Origin: CAIVVT01 sp963757265
GTDB lineage: Bacteria; Acidobacteriota; Terriglobia; Bryobacterales; Bryobacteraceae
DNA length: 64,000 nt
Direction: 5' to 3'
NCBI GenBank assembly: GCA_963757265.1
Contig: CAVWRA010000006.1
Location: forward strand, 930,001-994,000
The translations under genes and the position numbers were made by a program. The notes beneath the pieces are model-generated. The model had not been told where the DNA came from. It searched no databases and saw only the letters and a program-made list of their open reading frames with translations. This document shows, piece after piece, positions 22,769-34,844 of the stretch. Within the stretch, counting starts at the first letter, position 1, and every line of letters begins with the position of its first letter.

Positions 22769-24367
22769 CTATCTGTGATCGGGCGCCTCGGGCGGCGCGC
22801 ACGTGAAGTTCGCCGCGTCGTCAGTGCTGCCGCTGCCGTTGTAATGCGCCACCAGCGGGTAGGCGCACAGCGGGCGGGTGCGGGCAATGCCGGCCTTCGG
22901 GTCGCTGTCATTCTTGTATTTCGTGGCGATGATTTCTTCGGGAGCAACGCCCTGTTCGACCCAGCGCTCCAGCGCCGCGTCGATGTCATGCTGCGCATCG
23001 CCGTGCGGCACACCGAACTGGCCAAAGCTGTTTGGGCCGGAGCCGCCCCCGCAGTGTTGCATGCCTGGAACCATGAACAGGCGCGTGAATGAGCCGGAGT
23101 TCTTCGCGCCCATCTTCGAGACGACGCTCTTGTAGTAATCGATGATGTTCAGTGCGGGGATCGCCGCGTCGCTCCAACCGTGATACAGAATCAGCCTGCC
23201 GCCTCGCGCCCGGAAGCCCCGCAAATCCGGATCCGTCGAGTTCAAAATGCGTGCCACCCTGTCGTCCGCCGCCTTCGTATCGCGATCCACGTTGAAGGAA
23301 TGGTAGTCCCATGCCGCGTTGTCGAACACCATGTTCTTGTAGAACTGGGTCCCGAAGGCGAACATCAGGCTCTTCTCGGGCGCCGGCCCGGTGATCCAGG
23401 GGTTCCATCCACCCGGCTGGGCTTCGCCGCCTGGAGAGTAACCCGGCAGAATCTGCCGGCCCTTGGAATCGCGTGAGGGCGCGTAGATTTTCGTCAGCGC
23501 CGCCACCTGGGGCGCTGTGAGACAGCTATCGCTCTCCGCTCCCGGGCACAACAAAACGGCCGGATCGAAGTGGCAGTGGGCGGGATCCTCTATCGCCCCG
23601 TCTTTAACGCCATCGCGTGCGTCGCAAGCCTCCAGCGCCGCGCTTTGAATCGCGGGCAATTTGCTCGCCGGAATGTAGCTCCCCGGCTGGCCCAGGAGCG
23701 CCATATCATCCCACGACGCATTGGCCATCAGATGAGTCCAGTAATTGGCGGGAGCGCCGGCGATGATCCCGTCGTAGTCCTCGGGGAAGCGCTGCGCCTC
23801 CATCAGCGCCTGCCGTCCGCCGTTGGAGCAGGAGTTGAAATAGGAATGCCTTGGCGCATCGCCGTAAAAAGCGTGGATGATCGCTTTCGCTTTGACCGCC
23901 GTCTCGTGGATCGCGCGGTAGCCGAAATCGACGATCTTCTCGGGATGTCCCAGCGCCCATGTCGCGTCGATGCCATCCGCTGCGTGTCCCGTGTCGGTGG
24001 AAGCCGTCGCGTAGCCGTGGGCCACGGCATCGGCCAATGAATTGTAACCGATGCTGCCGGCATAGCCTCCGTTGCCGACGCCTTGGAACTTCGCGTTCCA
24101 GCCCGAGGCCGGCAACCATACTTCGAACTTGATGGTCGAATCAGCCGCTGGATGGATCTCGCCGGCGACGCGGCAGAATGCCGGCATGTCGGGGATTGGC
24201 TTGCCGGCAGGCGGCGTGAACGTGCCCGCGGGTTCGGATTGCGCCAGCGAGATGGATGTGGCCGGCAGCCTCAGTTTGATCAGGCCCTCACAGGGCTCCG
24301 CCGCGGCCACGGCACAGATCACGAAGCCCAACAGGGCCGGCGAAAGGAATCGGGTTGATGGTCTCAT
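22769..24367 (-). CDS. Secreted tannase/feruloyl esterase family hydrolase
   Basis: 532 residues from ATG 24367 (MRPSTRFLSPALLGFVICAVAAAEP, a signal peptide). The catalytic triad is in the family's special disulfide arrangement: Ser in NSCSNGGRQ near residue 181, Asp in YHGWSDAAIPA near 398, and His in VPGMQHCGGG near 436, so the Cys residues next to the Ser and the His can bridge (the CS-D-HC motif). NGGYAGSIGYNSLADAVAHGYATASTDTGH and NYWTHLMAN are also typical. It should cleave ester bonds of plant phenolics such as gallate or ferulate esters outside the cytoplasm. Longer upstream readings have no signal peptide. It adds to the plant-polymer-degrading theme of the window. Confidence 0.92.
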   Translation of the reverse strand: MRPSTRFLSPALLGFVICAVAAAEPCEGLIKLRLPATSISLAQSEPAGTFTPPAGKPIPDMPAFCRVAGEIHPAADSTIKFEVWLPASGWNAKFQGVGNGGYAGSIGYNSLADAVAHGYATASTDTGHAADGIDATWALGHPEKIVDFGYRAIHETAVKAKAIIHAFYGDAPRHSYFNSCSNGGRQALMEAQRFPEDYDGIIAGAPANYWTHLMANASWDDMALLGQPGSYIPASKLPAIQSAALEACDARDGVKDGAIEDPAHCHFDPAVLLCPGAESDSCLTAPQVAALTKIYAPSRDSKGRQILPGYSPGGEAQPGGWNPWITGPAPEKSLMFAFGTQFYKNMVFDNAAWDYHSFNVDRDTKAADDRVARILNSTDPDLRGFRARGGRLILYHGWSDAAIPALNIIDYYKSVVSKMGAKNSGSFTRLFMVPGMQHCGGGSGPNSFGQFGVPHGDAQHDIDAALERWVEQGVAPEEIIATKYKNDSDPKAGIARTRPLCAYPLVAHYNGSGSTDDAANFTCAPPEAPDHR

Positions 24368-24538
24368 CACGGCACAGTTTACCAGTGTGCGCCGCCGGGC
24401 GGGGACCGCCGCCCGCATCCACGACCAGAGGTCGAAAGTGAACCGCAGCGCACTCCGCGAGAACGGCGCCGCGCGCTGGATTGAAATCCGCGCACCCACC
24501 CGTGCGCCGGAGCGTGTGGATTGCGAGAATCTGAAGAT

Positions 24539-25036
24539 ATGAGGCTGTCGATCGTCACATTCACCGCCACTCTGGTGATCGCGCTGGCCCTGCCCGCCGC
24601 GGCGCAGAAGAAATACTCGGGGCCGCGCCCGCCGAAACCGGACGTGCCATTCCTGCAACATGGCCGGCAATTGACCGAAGTGGAAAAAAGCGCGGCGAGT
24701 GAGAACCAGGGCAAGAGCGAAGTGAACTACAGCGTCCCGGGAGCGAGTTCGCCCACGAAAACGCCGGTTCCCGAGCCGGTCTTCCTCTTCGAGTCGGACC
24801 GGATCAACCCCGAACGCCTGTCGCTATTTCGGATGGAGATCAGGGGCGGCGAGCGCACTCTCTCTCTGCCGGCGGACCCGAGAAGGCGCAAGGACAAGGA
24901 TCGTCCGCTCTTTATCCTGGTAACGCCGATCGAAAACCGGCTCTTCAAGGTAGAGGTAAACGAGCCATTGGAAAACGGTGAGTATTGTCTCTCACCCGAA
25001 GGCGCAAACACGGTCTTCTGCTTTAGCGAGTATTGA
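24539..25036 (+). CDS. Secreted protein of unknown function
   Basis: 165 residues from ATG 24539, giving a clean signal peptide (MRLSIVTFTATLVIALALPAAAQ). A GTG at 24521 would add six residues. The mature part is short and charged: a Pro/Lys-rich start (KKYSGPRPPKPDVPFLQHG), then a compact beta-rich domain (SLFRMEIRGGERTLSLPAD, PLFILVTPIENRLFKVEVNEPLENGEYCLSPEGANTVFCFSEY). Two Cys near the end could form a disulfide. It resembles small acidobacterial exported proteins without known function. Confidence 0.65.
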   Translation: MRLSIVTFTATLVIALALPAAAQKKYSGPRPPKPDVPFLQHGRQLTEVEKSAASENQGKSEVNYSVPGASSPTKTPVPEPVFLFESDRINPERLSLFRMEIRGGERTLSLPADPRRRKDKDRPLFILVTPIENRLFKVEVNEPLENGEYCLSPEGANTVFCFSEY

Positions 25037-25143
25037 AACCGGATAAGTCCTGAGTCGCGCTTAGCAGAGCACGTGTTCCTGAGTAGTTATCGCCCGCTTG
25101 AACTTCCAGTGCACTGCGGCGGAAGTTACCCTCTCACCCGCGG

Positions 25144-26121
25144 TCAGCGCACCAGCTTGCGGGCAATGTCTTGCGCGATCTGCGCCCCGTGGAAGCGCCC
25201 GTTCTCGATGAAGATCTCGTTGGTATGCATGCCTGCCACAAGCACTCCAGCCAGGTACACTCCGGGACGCTCGGATTCCAGCGTCAACGGGTTGACGCGC
25301 GGGCGGCGCGATTCCGCATCGAAGCGGATGCCGTGCTCCTCCAGGAACTCCGTGTCCGGATGATAGCCTGTCATGGCAAAGATAAAGTCATTCTTCACCT
25401 GCAACTCGCCCTCGGGCGTTCCCAGCGTCACGCTTTCCGGTTCAATGCCCATCACCGAGGAGTTGAAGTAAGCCTTCACGTCGCCGGCCTTGATACGGTT
25501 CTCAATGTTCGGCCGGATCCAGTACTTGATATTGTCGTGGAGCTGCGCGCGGCGGTGCACGAGCGTAACACGGGCGCCGGTCCAGAATAGCTCGAGGGCA
25601 GCTATGGCGGCCGAGTTCTTGCCGCCTATGACCATCACATCCTGTCCATTGTACGGATGTGCTTCCTTGTAGTAGTGCAAAACCTTCGGCAGCTCTTCGC
25701 CCGGGACATTTAAGTAGTTTGGCTTGTCATAGTAGCCGGTAGCCAGGATCACCTTGCGCGCCCGGTACTCGCGGCCCCGCTCCAGCCGGTCCGAGGTAAA
25801 GATCGTGAAGTCGCCGTCCGCGCCAGTGAAGCGCAGGACGCGCTCGTACTGATGAATGTCCAGCGAGTAATGTTCGGCCACCCGGCGGTAGTACTTCAGC
25901 GCTTCACCACGCACCGGCTTCTCGCCGATGGAAGTCATCGGGATGCCGCCGATCTCGAGTAGCTCCGGCGTAGTGAAGAACACCATGTGCGTCGGGTAGT
26001 TATAGAGCGAGTTAGTAATGCAGCCCTTGTCAAACAGGACGGCGCTCGCGCCCAAGCGCTTCAGCTCTATCCCGCAAGCCAGCCCCGTGGGGCCGCTCCC
26101 GACGATCACAGCATCGAGCAT
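25144..26121 (-). CDS. ypdA: YpdA-family bacillithiol-disulfide reductase-like FAD/NADPH enzyme
   Basis: 325 residues from ATG 26121 (MLDAVIVGSGPTGLACGIELKRLG, the FAD Rossmann motif). A GTG at 26139 would overlap the alaS stop as GTGA and add six residues. The central NCTH-like site of thioredoxin reductases is absent, as expected for YpdA. The NADPH motif is VMVIGGKNSAAIAALELFWTGARVTLVHRR. THMVFFTTPELLEIGGIPMTS and the C-terminal GVYLAGVLVAGMHTNEIFIENGRFHG are typical of YpdA/Bdr. In Firmicutes the enzyme reduces oxidised bacillithiol, a thiol also reported from some Acidobacteria, so the organism probably makes it. No bshA/B/C genes are in view. Confidence 0.87.
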   Translation of the reverse strand: MLDAVIVGSGPTGLACGIELKRLGASAVLFDKGCITNSLYNYPTHMVFFTTPELLEIGGIPMTSIGEKPVRGEALKYYRRVAEHYSLDIHQYERVLRFTGADGDFTIFTSDRLERGREYRARKVILATGYYDKPNYLNVPGEELPKVLHYYKEAHPYNGQDVMVIGGKNSAAIAALELFWTGARVTLVHRRAQLHDNIKYWIRPNIENRIKAGDVKAYFNSSVMGIEPESVTLGTPEGELQVKNDFIFAMTGYHPDTEFLEEHGIRFDAESRRPRVNPLTLESERPGVYLAGVLVAGMHTNEIFIENGRFHGAQIAQDIARKLVR

Positions 26122-26135
26122 TCCAGATGTCTGAT

Positions 26136-28733
<2,598 letters not shown>

Positions 28734-28851
28734 AATCCCTTCATTTTCGCATGGAGGAGGCCCAAAAACGTTGATTCACGAGCATTTGACGCACAATCAC
28801 GGCAACGGCAGGACCGCGGCCCTGCCGTCTGGAGTCCGGCTGTGCTCGCGC

Positions 28852-31800
28852 TCAGAACTTGAGGTGCAAGGCCAACTGCAGAATCCTCGGATCGGCGGTG
28901 TTCGAAAGCTGCCCAAAACTGGGATCGCCGATGTTGGTGTCCGGGTTGAGGAATTGCACCTGGTTGAAAATATTGAAGGCATCGGCGCGGAATTCGATGT
29001 CGTACTTCTCGCGCACCGTGAAATGCTTCGACAGCGTGAGGTTGGTGTTGAACGCTCCGGGACCGCGCAGAATGTTGCGCCCCAGCGTCCCGTAAGTGAA
29101 TTGGCCCGCGAGCGTCGAGGGGTCGGCGCCGTTGAGCAGAGCCTGATTCAGGGCCACTTCGCGGGCGTTGGAAAAGCTGTTTGGATTGAACCAGTAGTTG
29201 CCGCTCTGGTTGCCGCTGGCATTCACGTTGTTGATGGTCTGATACGTTTTGCCGTCGTAATAAGCCACCGGTGCCACCAGGTCGGAGCGAACCACCTGCG
29301 GATCGCCGGCGCCGGAGGGACCGGGCGATGTCTGCGACGGCGCCGTGTTCGGGAAGGCGAACACATCCAGCGGGAAACCGGTGTGCCAGGTCACGATCGG
29401 ATACAGCGTCCAGCCTTTCGTGAGCATCGTCGGGCCCTTCGTCCACAGCTTGTCGAATGGCATCTCCCAGCCGCCGGAAAACGACAATGCCTGCCGGATG
29501 TCGAAGTCGCCCGAGGCCATGAATTGGCTCCAATTGGCGGCCGGCACGAAATAGTTGCGCTGGCGGTAGCCCGACTCATTGTCCAGCTCGTGCGACCAGG
29601 TGTAGGCCAGCTTGAAAAACGTGTTGCCCAGCCTGGAGTTCGATAGCCGCTTGGTCAGGTCGATTTGCAGGGCGTTGTACTTGGCGCGCCCCACGTTCTT
29701 GAACTCGTTCATGAAGTTGTAGTCGCCCTCGAAGCCGGGAGTCAGATCCAGAACGCGCGTGTCCGTGCCCACGACGAAGGGGTTGAGGTCGGTCAACCCG
29801 GTCAGCCCGTGCGCCTGGTAGCCGACATAGCCGACCTCGGCGGTGAGGTTGTTCACCAGTTGCTGCTGCACGCTCAGGTTGTACTGATAGATGTACGGCG
29901 TCTTGATGTGCGGGTCGATGAAGAAGGGATTGCCTCCGCCGATCGGCAGGTCCCCGGCGGCGGCGAAGTTCACGCTGTGGTTCACGGGTTTCGACGGGAA
30001 TGGATTCACCGCGCCGGCGGCATTAAAGGGATCCGACAGAATGCCCGGGTCCGACACAAACCCTCCGGCGGGCGGCGAGAAGCCGAGATAGGCCGAACCG
30101 AAAAACGGCGCCTGCCCGTTGAACTGCAGATTATCCTCGGCCTTCAGGACGTCATAAAACGTCCCGAAGCCGCCGCGTATGCTGGTCTTGGCGTTGCCGA
30201 ATACGTCCCACGCGAAGCCCACGCGGGGCGCGAAGTTGGTTTTGTCCGGGTAATTTGCGCCCGTTGGCGCGCCTTGGTCGCCGGGGAACACCAGTCCCAG
30301 CGGCGCTCCCGGAAACACCGCGGACTGCTGCCCGGGAATGAAGGAAAACGAACGCCCCTGTGTATCGTACTTGGGCTGGTTGTATTCGTAGCGCAAGCCG
30401 TAGTTGAGTGTGAACCGGCGCGTCAGTTTCCACGAATCCTCCGCGTAGCCCGCAAAGGAGTGCGAGCGGATGTTGGTCGGCGCGTTGGGATACTCCTGGA
30501 AATCGTCGGGCAGACCCATCAAGAAATCGGCGCGGTCGTTGCCCGAACCGATCAGCGTGCCCGGACCGTAGAAGTCGAACTCGCCGTTCAGGTAGTAGCC
30601 GTACAGCATCGCGTCGCGGTAGGCGGAGAAATAGAATCCGCCTTTCAGCGAATGCTTGCCCTTGGTCCAGGACAGGTCGTCGGTGAACGTGAAGGTATCG
30701 TCAACGATGTTGGCCGGGCCGAACGGGTTGTAGCCCGCGAACATGCCTGAGCCCGTCAAATCGATATTGGTCGGGCCGTCCACCAGATCCGGCGTGATGT
30801 TGATGCCCAGCTGCGACGGGCCCAGCGTGTTGCCGATGGGGAAGTTTTGAAAGTTGTTGTTGCGCTGGGCTGTGAACCGCAACACGTTGAGCAGCGTCGG
30901 CGCGAAGGTGTGCGTGTAGGTGACGCTCCCGAAGTAGGCGATGACGTCGTCGGAGATCGGGTAGCCGTTGACGGTGGTGGCGCCGGACGAGCCGGAGAAC
31001 GGCACCGTGCTGGGCGTATCCTGGGACGCCATGGTGGCGCTCAACGTATCCCGCGACGTCACCGCGTAATCGAGCTTGCCAAGATACTCGTTGTGATTCG
31101 CCTTTGCGCTGGCTTCGGGAAACACATAACCAGTGCTGGAAACGGGAATCAGGTTGTTCTTGAAGTAGTTGTTCGCAACGGAGCTGATCTTCGTCGGGTC
31201 GATAATCCCTTCCGCCGCCAGAGTCGGATTGCTCTGAAAATAGGAGTTGTTCTCGAGGAACGACACTACCGCCGGGTCGGGCCCGCCGCCCGCCGATTGA
31301 GAGAAATTGCCTTGCGCTTCCAGCGGCGTGAACGTGGTCACCTTGCCCGAAGCCGTATTCGCGGTCTGCTTCTGACCCTCGTAGGAGAAGAAGAAAAAGA
31401 GCTTGTTGCGCCCGTCCACCACGTGCGGCAGCATGACCGGTCCGCCGATGGTGCCGCCGTACTGGTTGCGTTTCAGCACCTGGCGCGCGATGCCCTGCTC
31501 GTTATTGAAGAACGTGTTGGCGTCGAAGTCCTCGTTGCGCAGGTAGTCGAACGCCGTCCCGTGCAGCGCGTTGGTGCCGCTCTTGGTCACCACGCTCACG
31601 ATGCCGCCGCCGTTGCGCCCGTATTCGGCCGAGTAGTTGCTCTCCAGCACGCGGAATTCGGCCACCGCGTCGGGGTTCGGATTGATCACGACATCGTTGT
31701 TGATCAGGTGGTTGTTGTTGCCGCCGTCGAGCAGGTAAGTGACCGAATCGGACCGCATGCCGCCGATGCTGTAATTGCCCGCCTGGCGCGGAGCGTCCGC

Positions 31801-32316
31801 GTTCTTGACCGTAGTGCCCGGTTGCGTCGCCAGCAGGTCGAGCGTGTTGCGCCCGTTCAGCGGCAGTTCGTAAATCGCGTTGCCGTCCACGGTCGCGCCT
31901 ACGGTCGAGTTCTCCGTCTCCACCGCGCTGACCCCGCCTTCCACCGTGATCGTGTCTTTCGTACTGCCCACCTCCAGCGTCACGTCGATGCGCAGCGTCT
32001 GGTTGATCTCCAGCGGGTTGCGCCCCTGTATGACCGCGCGCGAGAAGCCCGGCGCCTCGGCCGCCACCTCGTAGCGCCCGATCGGCAGCTGCGCCACCTG
32101 GTAATAACCCTGCTTGTCCGACACCGTTTGATGCGCGATGCGGGTCTCCACGTTGGTGACGGTCACTCTCGCGTCCGTGACAAACGCGCCGCTCGGGTCC
32201 ATCACATTCCCGGCGATCTTACCTGTCGCATCCTGGGCCAGTCCTGCCGCCTGCCACACCAGGAGGCAGGCCGCCAGCGCCCAAACAACCTTGCAAGTTA
32301 CGATGAAGCCCTTCAT
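28852..32316 (-). CDS. TonB-dependent receptor, Oar-like, with carboxypeptidase regulatory-like domain
   Basis: 1,154 residues with a signal peptide ending WQAAGLAQ. An N-terminal Ig-like carboxypeptidase-regulatory domain (GKIAGNVMDPSGAFVTDARV, YEVAAEAPGFSRAV) is followed by a plug domain (TVEGGVSAVETENSTVGATV, LPLNGRNTLDLLATQPG, VTYLLDGGNNNH) and a long beta-barrel ending in the outer-membrane terminal pattern (LQLALHLKF, final Phe). Acidobacteria of this type carry dozens of such receptors for uptake of polymer fragments. No specific SusD-like partner or substrate cue is adjacent. A regulatory dyad lies about 140 bp upstream of the start. Confidence 0.93.
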   Translation of the reverse strand: MKGFIVTCKVVWALAACLLVWQAAGLAQDATGKIAGNVMDPSGAFVTDARVTVTNVETRIAHQTVSDKQGYYQVAQLPIGRYEVAAEAPGFSRAVIQGRNPLEINQTLRIDVTLEVGSTKDTITVEGGVSAVETENSTVGATVDGNAIYELPLNGRNTLDLLATQPGTTVKNADAPRQAGNYSIGGMRSDSVTYLLDGGNNNHLINNDVVINPNPDAVAEFRVLESNYSAEYGRNGGGIVSVVTKSGTNALHGTAFDYLRNEDFDANTFFNNEQGIARQVLKRNQYGGTIGGPVMLPHVVDGRNKLFFFFSYEGQKQTANTASGKVTTFTPLEAQGNFSQSAGGGPDPAVVSFLENNSYFQSNPTLAAEGIIDPTKISSVANNYFKNNLIPVSSTGYVFPEASAKANHNEYLGKLDYAVTSRDTLSATMASQDTPSTVPFSGSSGATTVNGYPISDDVIAYFGSVTYTHTFAPTLLNVLRFTAQRNNNFQNFPIGNTLGPSQLGINITPDLVDGPTNIDLTGSGMFAGYNPFGPANIVDDTFTFTDDLSWTKGKHSLKGGFYFSAYRDAMLYGYYLNGEFDFYGPGTLIGSGNDRADFLMGLPDDFQEYPNAPTNIRSHSFAGYAEDSWKLTRRFTLNYGLRYEYNQPKYDTQGRSFSFIPGQQSAVFPGAPLGLVFPGDQGAPTGANYPDKTNFAPRVGFAWDVFGNAKTSIRGGFGTFYDVLKAEDNLQFNGQAPFFGSAYLGFSPPAGGFVSDPGILSDPFNAAGAVNPFPSKPVNHSVNFAAAGDLPIGGGNPFFIDPHIKTPYIYQYNLSVQQQLVNNLTAEVGYVGYQAHGLTGLTDLNPFVVGTDTRVLDLTPGFEGDYNFMNEFKNVGRAKYNALQIDLTKRLSNSRLGNTFFKLAYTWSHELDNESGYRQRNYFVPAANWSQFMASGDFDIRQALSFSGGWEMPFDKLWTKGPTMLTKGWTLYPIVTWHTGFPLDVFAFPNTAPSQTSPGPSGAGDPQVVRSDLVAPVAYYDGKTYQTINNVNASGNQSGNYWFNPNSFSNAREVALNQALLNGADPSTLAGQFTYGTLGRNILRGPGAFNTNLTLSKHFTVREKYDIEFRADAFNIFNQVQFLNPDTNIGDPSFGQLSNTADPRILQLALHLKF

Positions 32317-32457
32317 TTTGACAACTCCCTATAGACCGCCCATCGGCCTCTGCTGTATGTATTCACGCGCTGGAGGATGCTGTGGACCTACAAGGCACCG
32401 GCCCCACGGCAGTTCGATACAAACCGCCCTGCGACCATTCCGGGCAGCATGGGCCGG

Positions 32458-32488
32458 AATCAGATTGTCTGATTAAGGGGCAATTCTA
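32458..32488 (-). promoter_or_regulatory. Promoter -10 and downstream operator-like dyad for the TonB receptor
   Basis: On the minus strand TAGAAT (32488-32483) fits a -10; no good -35 was seen. AATCAGA-TTG-TCTGATT (32458-32474) is a perfect 7-bp dyad about 8 bp downstream of it, over the expected start of transcription, as a repressor operator would be. The rest of 32317-32537 holds nothing else recognised. Confidence 0.4.
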
Positions 32489-32537
32489 ACACACTCAAAA
32501 CTGATACTGAGAAAATTTGGGACTTCGCTGTCCGATT

Positions 32538-33230
32538 TTAAGCCTGACGTGCCGCATCGAGGTCCCGCAGAATCCGCAGCGCCGCCGCGCGCGGATCCGC
32601 CGAACGGGTAATCTCGCGTCCGATCACCAGCTGGCTGGCCCCGGCGGCGATGGCCTCGGCCGGCGTCGCCACCCGCTTCTGGTCGCCGCGGGACGCGCCC
32701 GCGGAGCGCACCCCCGGCGTGACCAGAATCGCGCCCGGCCCGGTCAGGGCGCGCACCCGCGCCACTTCCATGGGCGAGCAGATAAAGCCGTCCACCCCGG
32801 CGGCCATTCCTTGGCGCGTCAGATGCTCGACCAGCTCGGCTACCCCGCGGCCCGCGTAGCCCAAGTCCTCCAGATCCGAATTGTCGAAGCTGGTTAAGAC
32901 GGTGACGGCCAGAATCTTCAGCTTCGAATCGCCGCGTCCCTCGACCGCCGCCCGCATCGCCTGCGCACTAGCGTGCACCGTCAGATAGCGCGCTCCCAGC
33001 GCCGCCACCTGAGCCGTGGCGCGCCGGACTGTCTCACCGATGTCATACAACTTGAGGTCAACGAATACGTCCTTGTGCCGGGCGATCAGCTCGCGCACGA
33101 CGTCCGGCCCCTCACTCGTGAAAAGCTCCAGTCCGACCTTGTAAATGCCGACTGCATCTCCAAGCTGATCAACCATTTGCGACGCCTGGACCGCATCCTC
33201 GAAGTCCAGTGCGACGATAATCGGGTTCAT
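32538..33230 (-). CDS. pyrF: Orotidine 5'-phosphate decarboxylase
   Basis: 230 residues from ATG 33230 (MNPIIVALDFEDAVQASQMVDQL). Signatures: YKVGLELFTSEGPDVV, the catalytic DLKLYDIGETVRRA (Asp-x-Lys-x-x-Asp), LTVHASAQAMRAA, LTPG-type loop ILVTPGVRSAGAS, and QLVIGREITRSADP. It decarboxylates OMP to UMP in pyrimidine synthesis. It begins 17 bp after selD on the same strand, so the two are probably co-transcribed. Longer upstream readings overlap selD in another frame and are spurious. Confidence 0.96.
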   Translation of the reverse strand: MNPIIVALDFEDAVQASQMVDQLGDAVGIYKVGLELFTSEGPDVVRELIARHKDVFVDLKLYDIGETVRRATAQVAALGARYLTVHASAQAMRAAVEGRGDSKLKILAVTVLTSFDNSDLEDLGYAGRGVAELVEHLTRQGMAAGVDGFICSPMEVARVRALTGPGAILVTPGVRSAGASRGDQKRVATPAEAIAAGASQLVIGREITRSADPRAAALRILRDLDAARQA

Positions 33231-33247
33231 ACTTGGCGATCCTTTAC

Positions 33248-34255
33248 CTATTTCACCACGATCGGTTTCCCGCCTCGTTCCAGCACTTTGCCGATGCGGC
33301 GCCCCGGGACCAGCGCGACAGCCTCTTCCGGCAGGGCGATCAACAATCCGCCCGACGTCTGCGGGTCGTATAACAGTTGCAGGACGGGCTCCGGAAGATC
33401 GCCTTCGATCGTGACCGCGCACTCGACGAAGGCGCGATTGTTCTTCAATCCGCGCGGGATCGCGCCTTGCGCCGCATAATCGAGCGCTCCGGGCAGGAAC
33501 TCAATCGCCCGCCAGCCGATCTCCAGCGTCACCCCGCTCGCCAGTGCCATCTCCCGGGCGTGGCCCAGCAGGCCGAACCCGGTCACGTCCGTACCGCCGT
33601 GTGCGCCCCCCCGTTGCATCGCTTCGCAGGCCGCCTGGTTCAACGCCAGCATCGAACGGATGGAGCCTTCAACCTCTTCCTCCCGGGCGATCCCGCGCTT
33701 CAGCGCCGTCGAGATCACGCCCGTGCCCAGCGGCTTGGTCAGCACCAGGGCGTCGCCCGGGCGCGCGCCCGCGTTGGTCTTGACCTGGTCGGGATGCACG
33801 ATCCCCGTCACGGCATAGCCGAACTTGATCTCCTCGTCGCTCACGCTGTGCCCGCCCAGCACCACGCAGCCGGCCTCGATCATCTTCTCGCCCCCGCCGC
33901 GCAGGATCGCTTCCAGATCCTCCAGATCGCCCTTCCCGGGGTAGCACAGGATCGAAAGCGCGGTCAGCGGCTTCCCGCCCATGGCGTACACGTCGCTCAG
34001 CGCGTTGGCCGCCGCAATCGCGCCAAACGTAAAGGGATCGTCAACGATCGGCGTGAAAAAGTCCGTCGTCTGCACCAGCGCACACTCCGGGCTTATGCGG
34101 TACACGCCCGCATCGTCGTTCGTGTCGAAGCCCACCAGTACGTTCGCGTCCTTCAGCCGCGGCACGCGCGGCAGCACGGAGTCCAGGATCTCCGGGCTCA
34201 GTTTCGACGCTCAACCGGCGGCTTTGACGTGCGCTGTCAGCTTCTTCAGCGACAT
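33248..34255 (-). CDS. selD: Selenide, water dikinase with in-frame UGA (probable selenocysteine) at the active site
   Basis: SelD makes selenophosphate from selenide and ATP for selenocysteine and selenouridine synthesis. The part after residue 28 is unmistakable: VLVGFDTNDDAGVYRISPECALVQTTDFFTPIVDDPFTFGAIAAANALSDVYAMGGKP is the family core, here seen in pieces, with KPLGTGV, GGTDVTGFGLLGH and LYDPQTSGGLL after it. An ORF starting at 34177 would lack the catalytic N-terminus. Reading on upstream in the same frame gives MSLKKLTAHVKAAG-(TGA)-ASKLSPEILDSVLPR from an ATG at 34255. The TGA (34213-34211) falls exactly where SelD has its catalytic Cys or Sec, three residues before the essential Lys (Lys18). 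No other stop interrupts the frame, and the 335-residue product matches family length. Confidence 0.9.
34177..34194 (-). promoter_or_regulatory. Candidate SECIS-like hairpin in selD mRNA
   Basis: Starting 17 nt after the UGA, CGGAG pairs with CUCCG over five base pairs, with the 8-nt loop AUCCUGGA. Distance and loop size suit bacterial SECIS elements, but the loop does not begin with G as in the usual consensus, so this is only a candidate. Confidence 0.3.
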
Positions 34256-34337
34256 CTTCAGTTCAGTTTACGCCGATCGCCGCGGACACCGTAACCCACG
34301 CGCCGTGGGAAGCGTTGTACAGTGGGGCATTCGGACG

Positions 34338-34808
34338 ATGAAGCGTCTCTGGGACCGTCTCCGCGTCATCATCTTTTGGGTTGGGCCCTTTGCGCTGCCC
34401 GCCGCCGCGGCCTGGTATCTGTATGCCTTCTACGACAACCTGCCGGAGCGCTTCCCCATCCATTGGATGCACAACGGCAAGGCCGACCAGTGGACCGAAA
34501 AGAGCTTGCAGGGCGTCTTCTACGGCCCCGTCATCGGCGGCCTGGTGATGATCTTCGCCGCCTTGGCCGAATTGCTGATTTTCGCCGCCGCCCGCGCCGC
34601 GCCGGTTCAGACCCTCCCCGACCAGCGCTCTCGGCGCAAGCGCCGCGTCGGCTGGCTGAACTGGCTCCTCGGCCTGACCTTCGGAGTGCTCTCCGTGCTG
34701 CCGGGTGTGGCGCCGGAGGAATTCCTGCTGCCCGCCTGGGTCATGGCGACGGTGGCTTTCGTCTTCGTCGCCATCGCGCTGTTTGCGACGTTAAAGGTGA
34801 AGCGCTAA
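34338..34808 (+). CDS. DUF1648-domain membrane protein
   Basis: 156 residues from ATG 34338 (MKRLWDRLRVIIFWVGPF). The DUF1648 signature is clear: YDNLPERFPIHWMHNGKADQW after the first transmembrane helix, as in the N-terminus of SdpI-like immunity proteins. There are four hydrophobic helices in total, and a basic cytoplasmic loop (QRSRRKRRVGW). DUF1648 proteins are of unknown function or act in signalling and immunity. The gene is divergent from selD, 82 bp away. Earlier in-frame starts lie inside selD and were rejected. Confidence 0.75.
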   Translation: MKRLWDRLRVIIFWVGPFALPAAAAWYLYAFYDNLPERFPIHWMHNGKADQWTEKSLQGVFYGPVIGGLVMIFAALAELLIFAAARAAPVQTLPDQRSRRKRRVGWLNWLLGLTFGVLSVLPGVAPEEFLLPAWVMATVAFVFVAIALFATLKVKR

Positions 34809-34844
34809 TCCCCGGCGCTGGCCGCCCCAGCCGCAACAGTTCGC

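Noticed and set aside
33981..34337. Longer N-terminus for the DUF1648 protein
   Set aside because: The extension lies opposite selD, including its Sec codon region, and adds no plausible domain.
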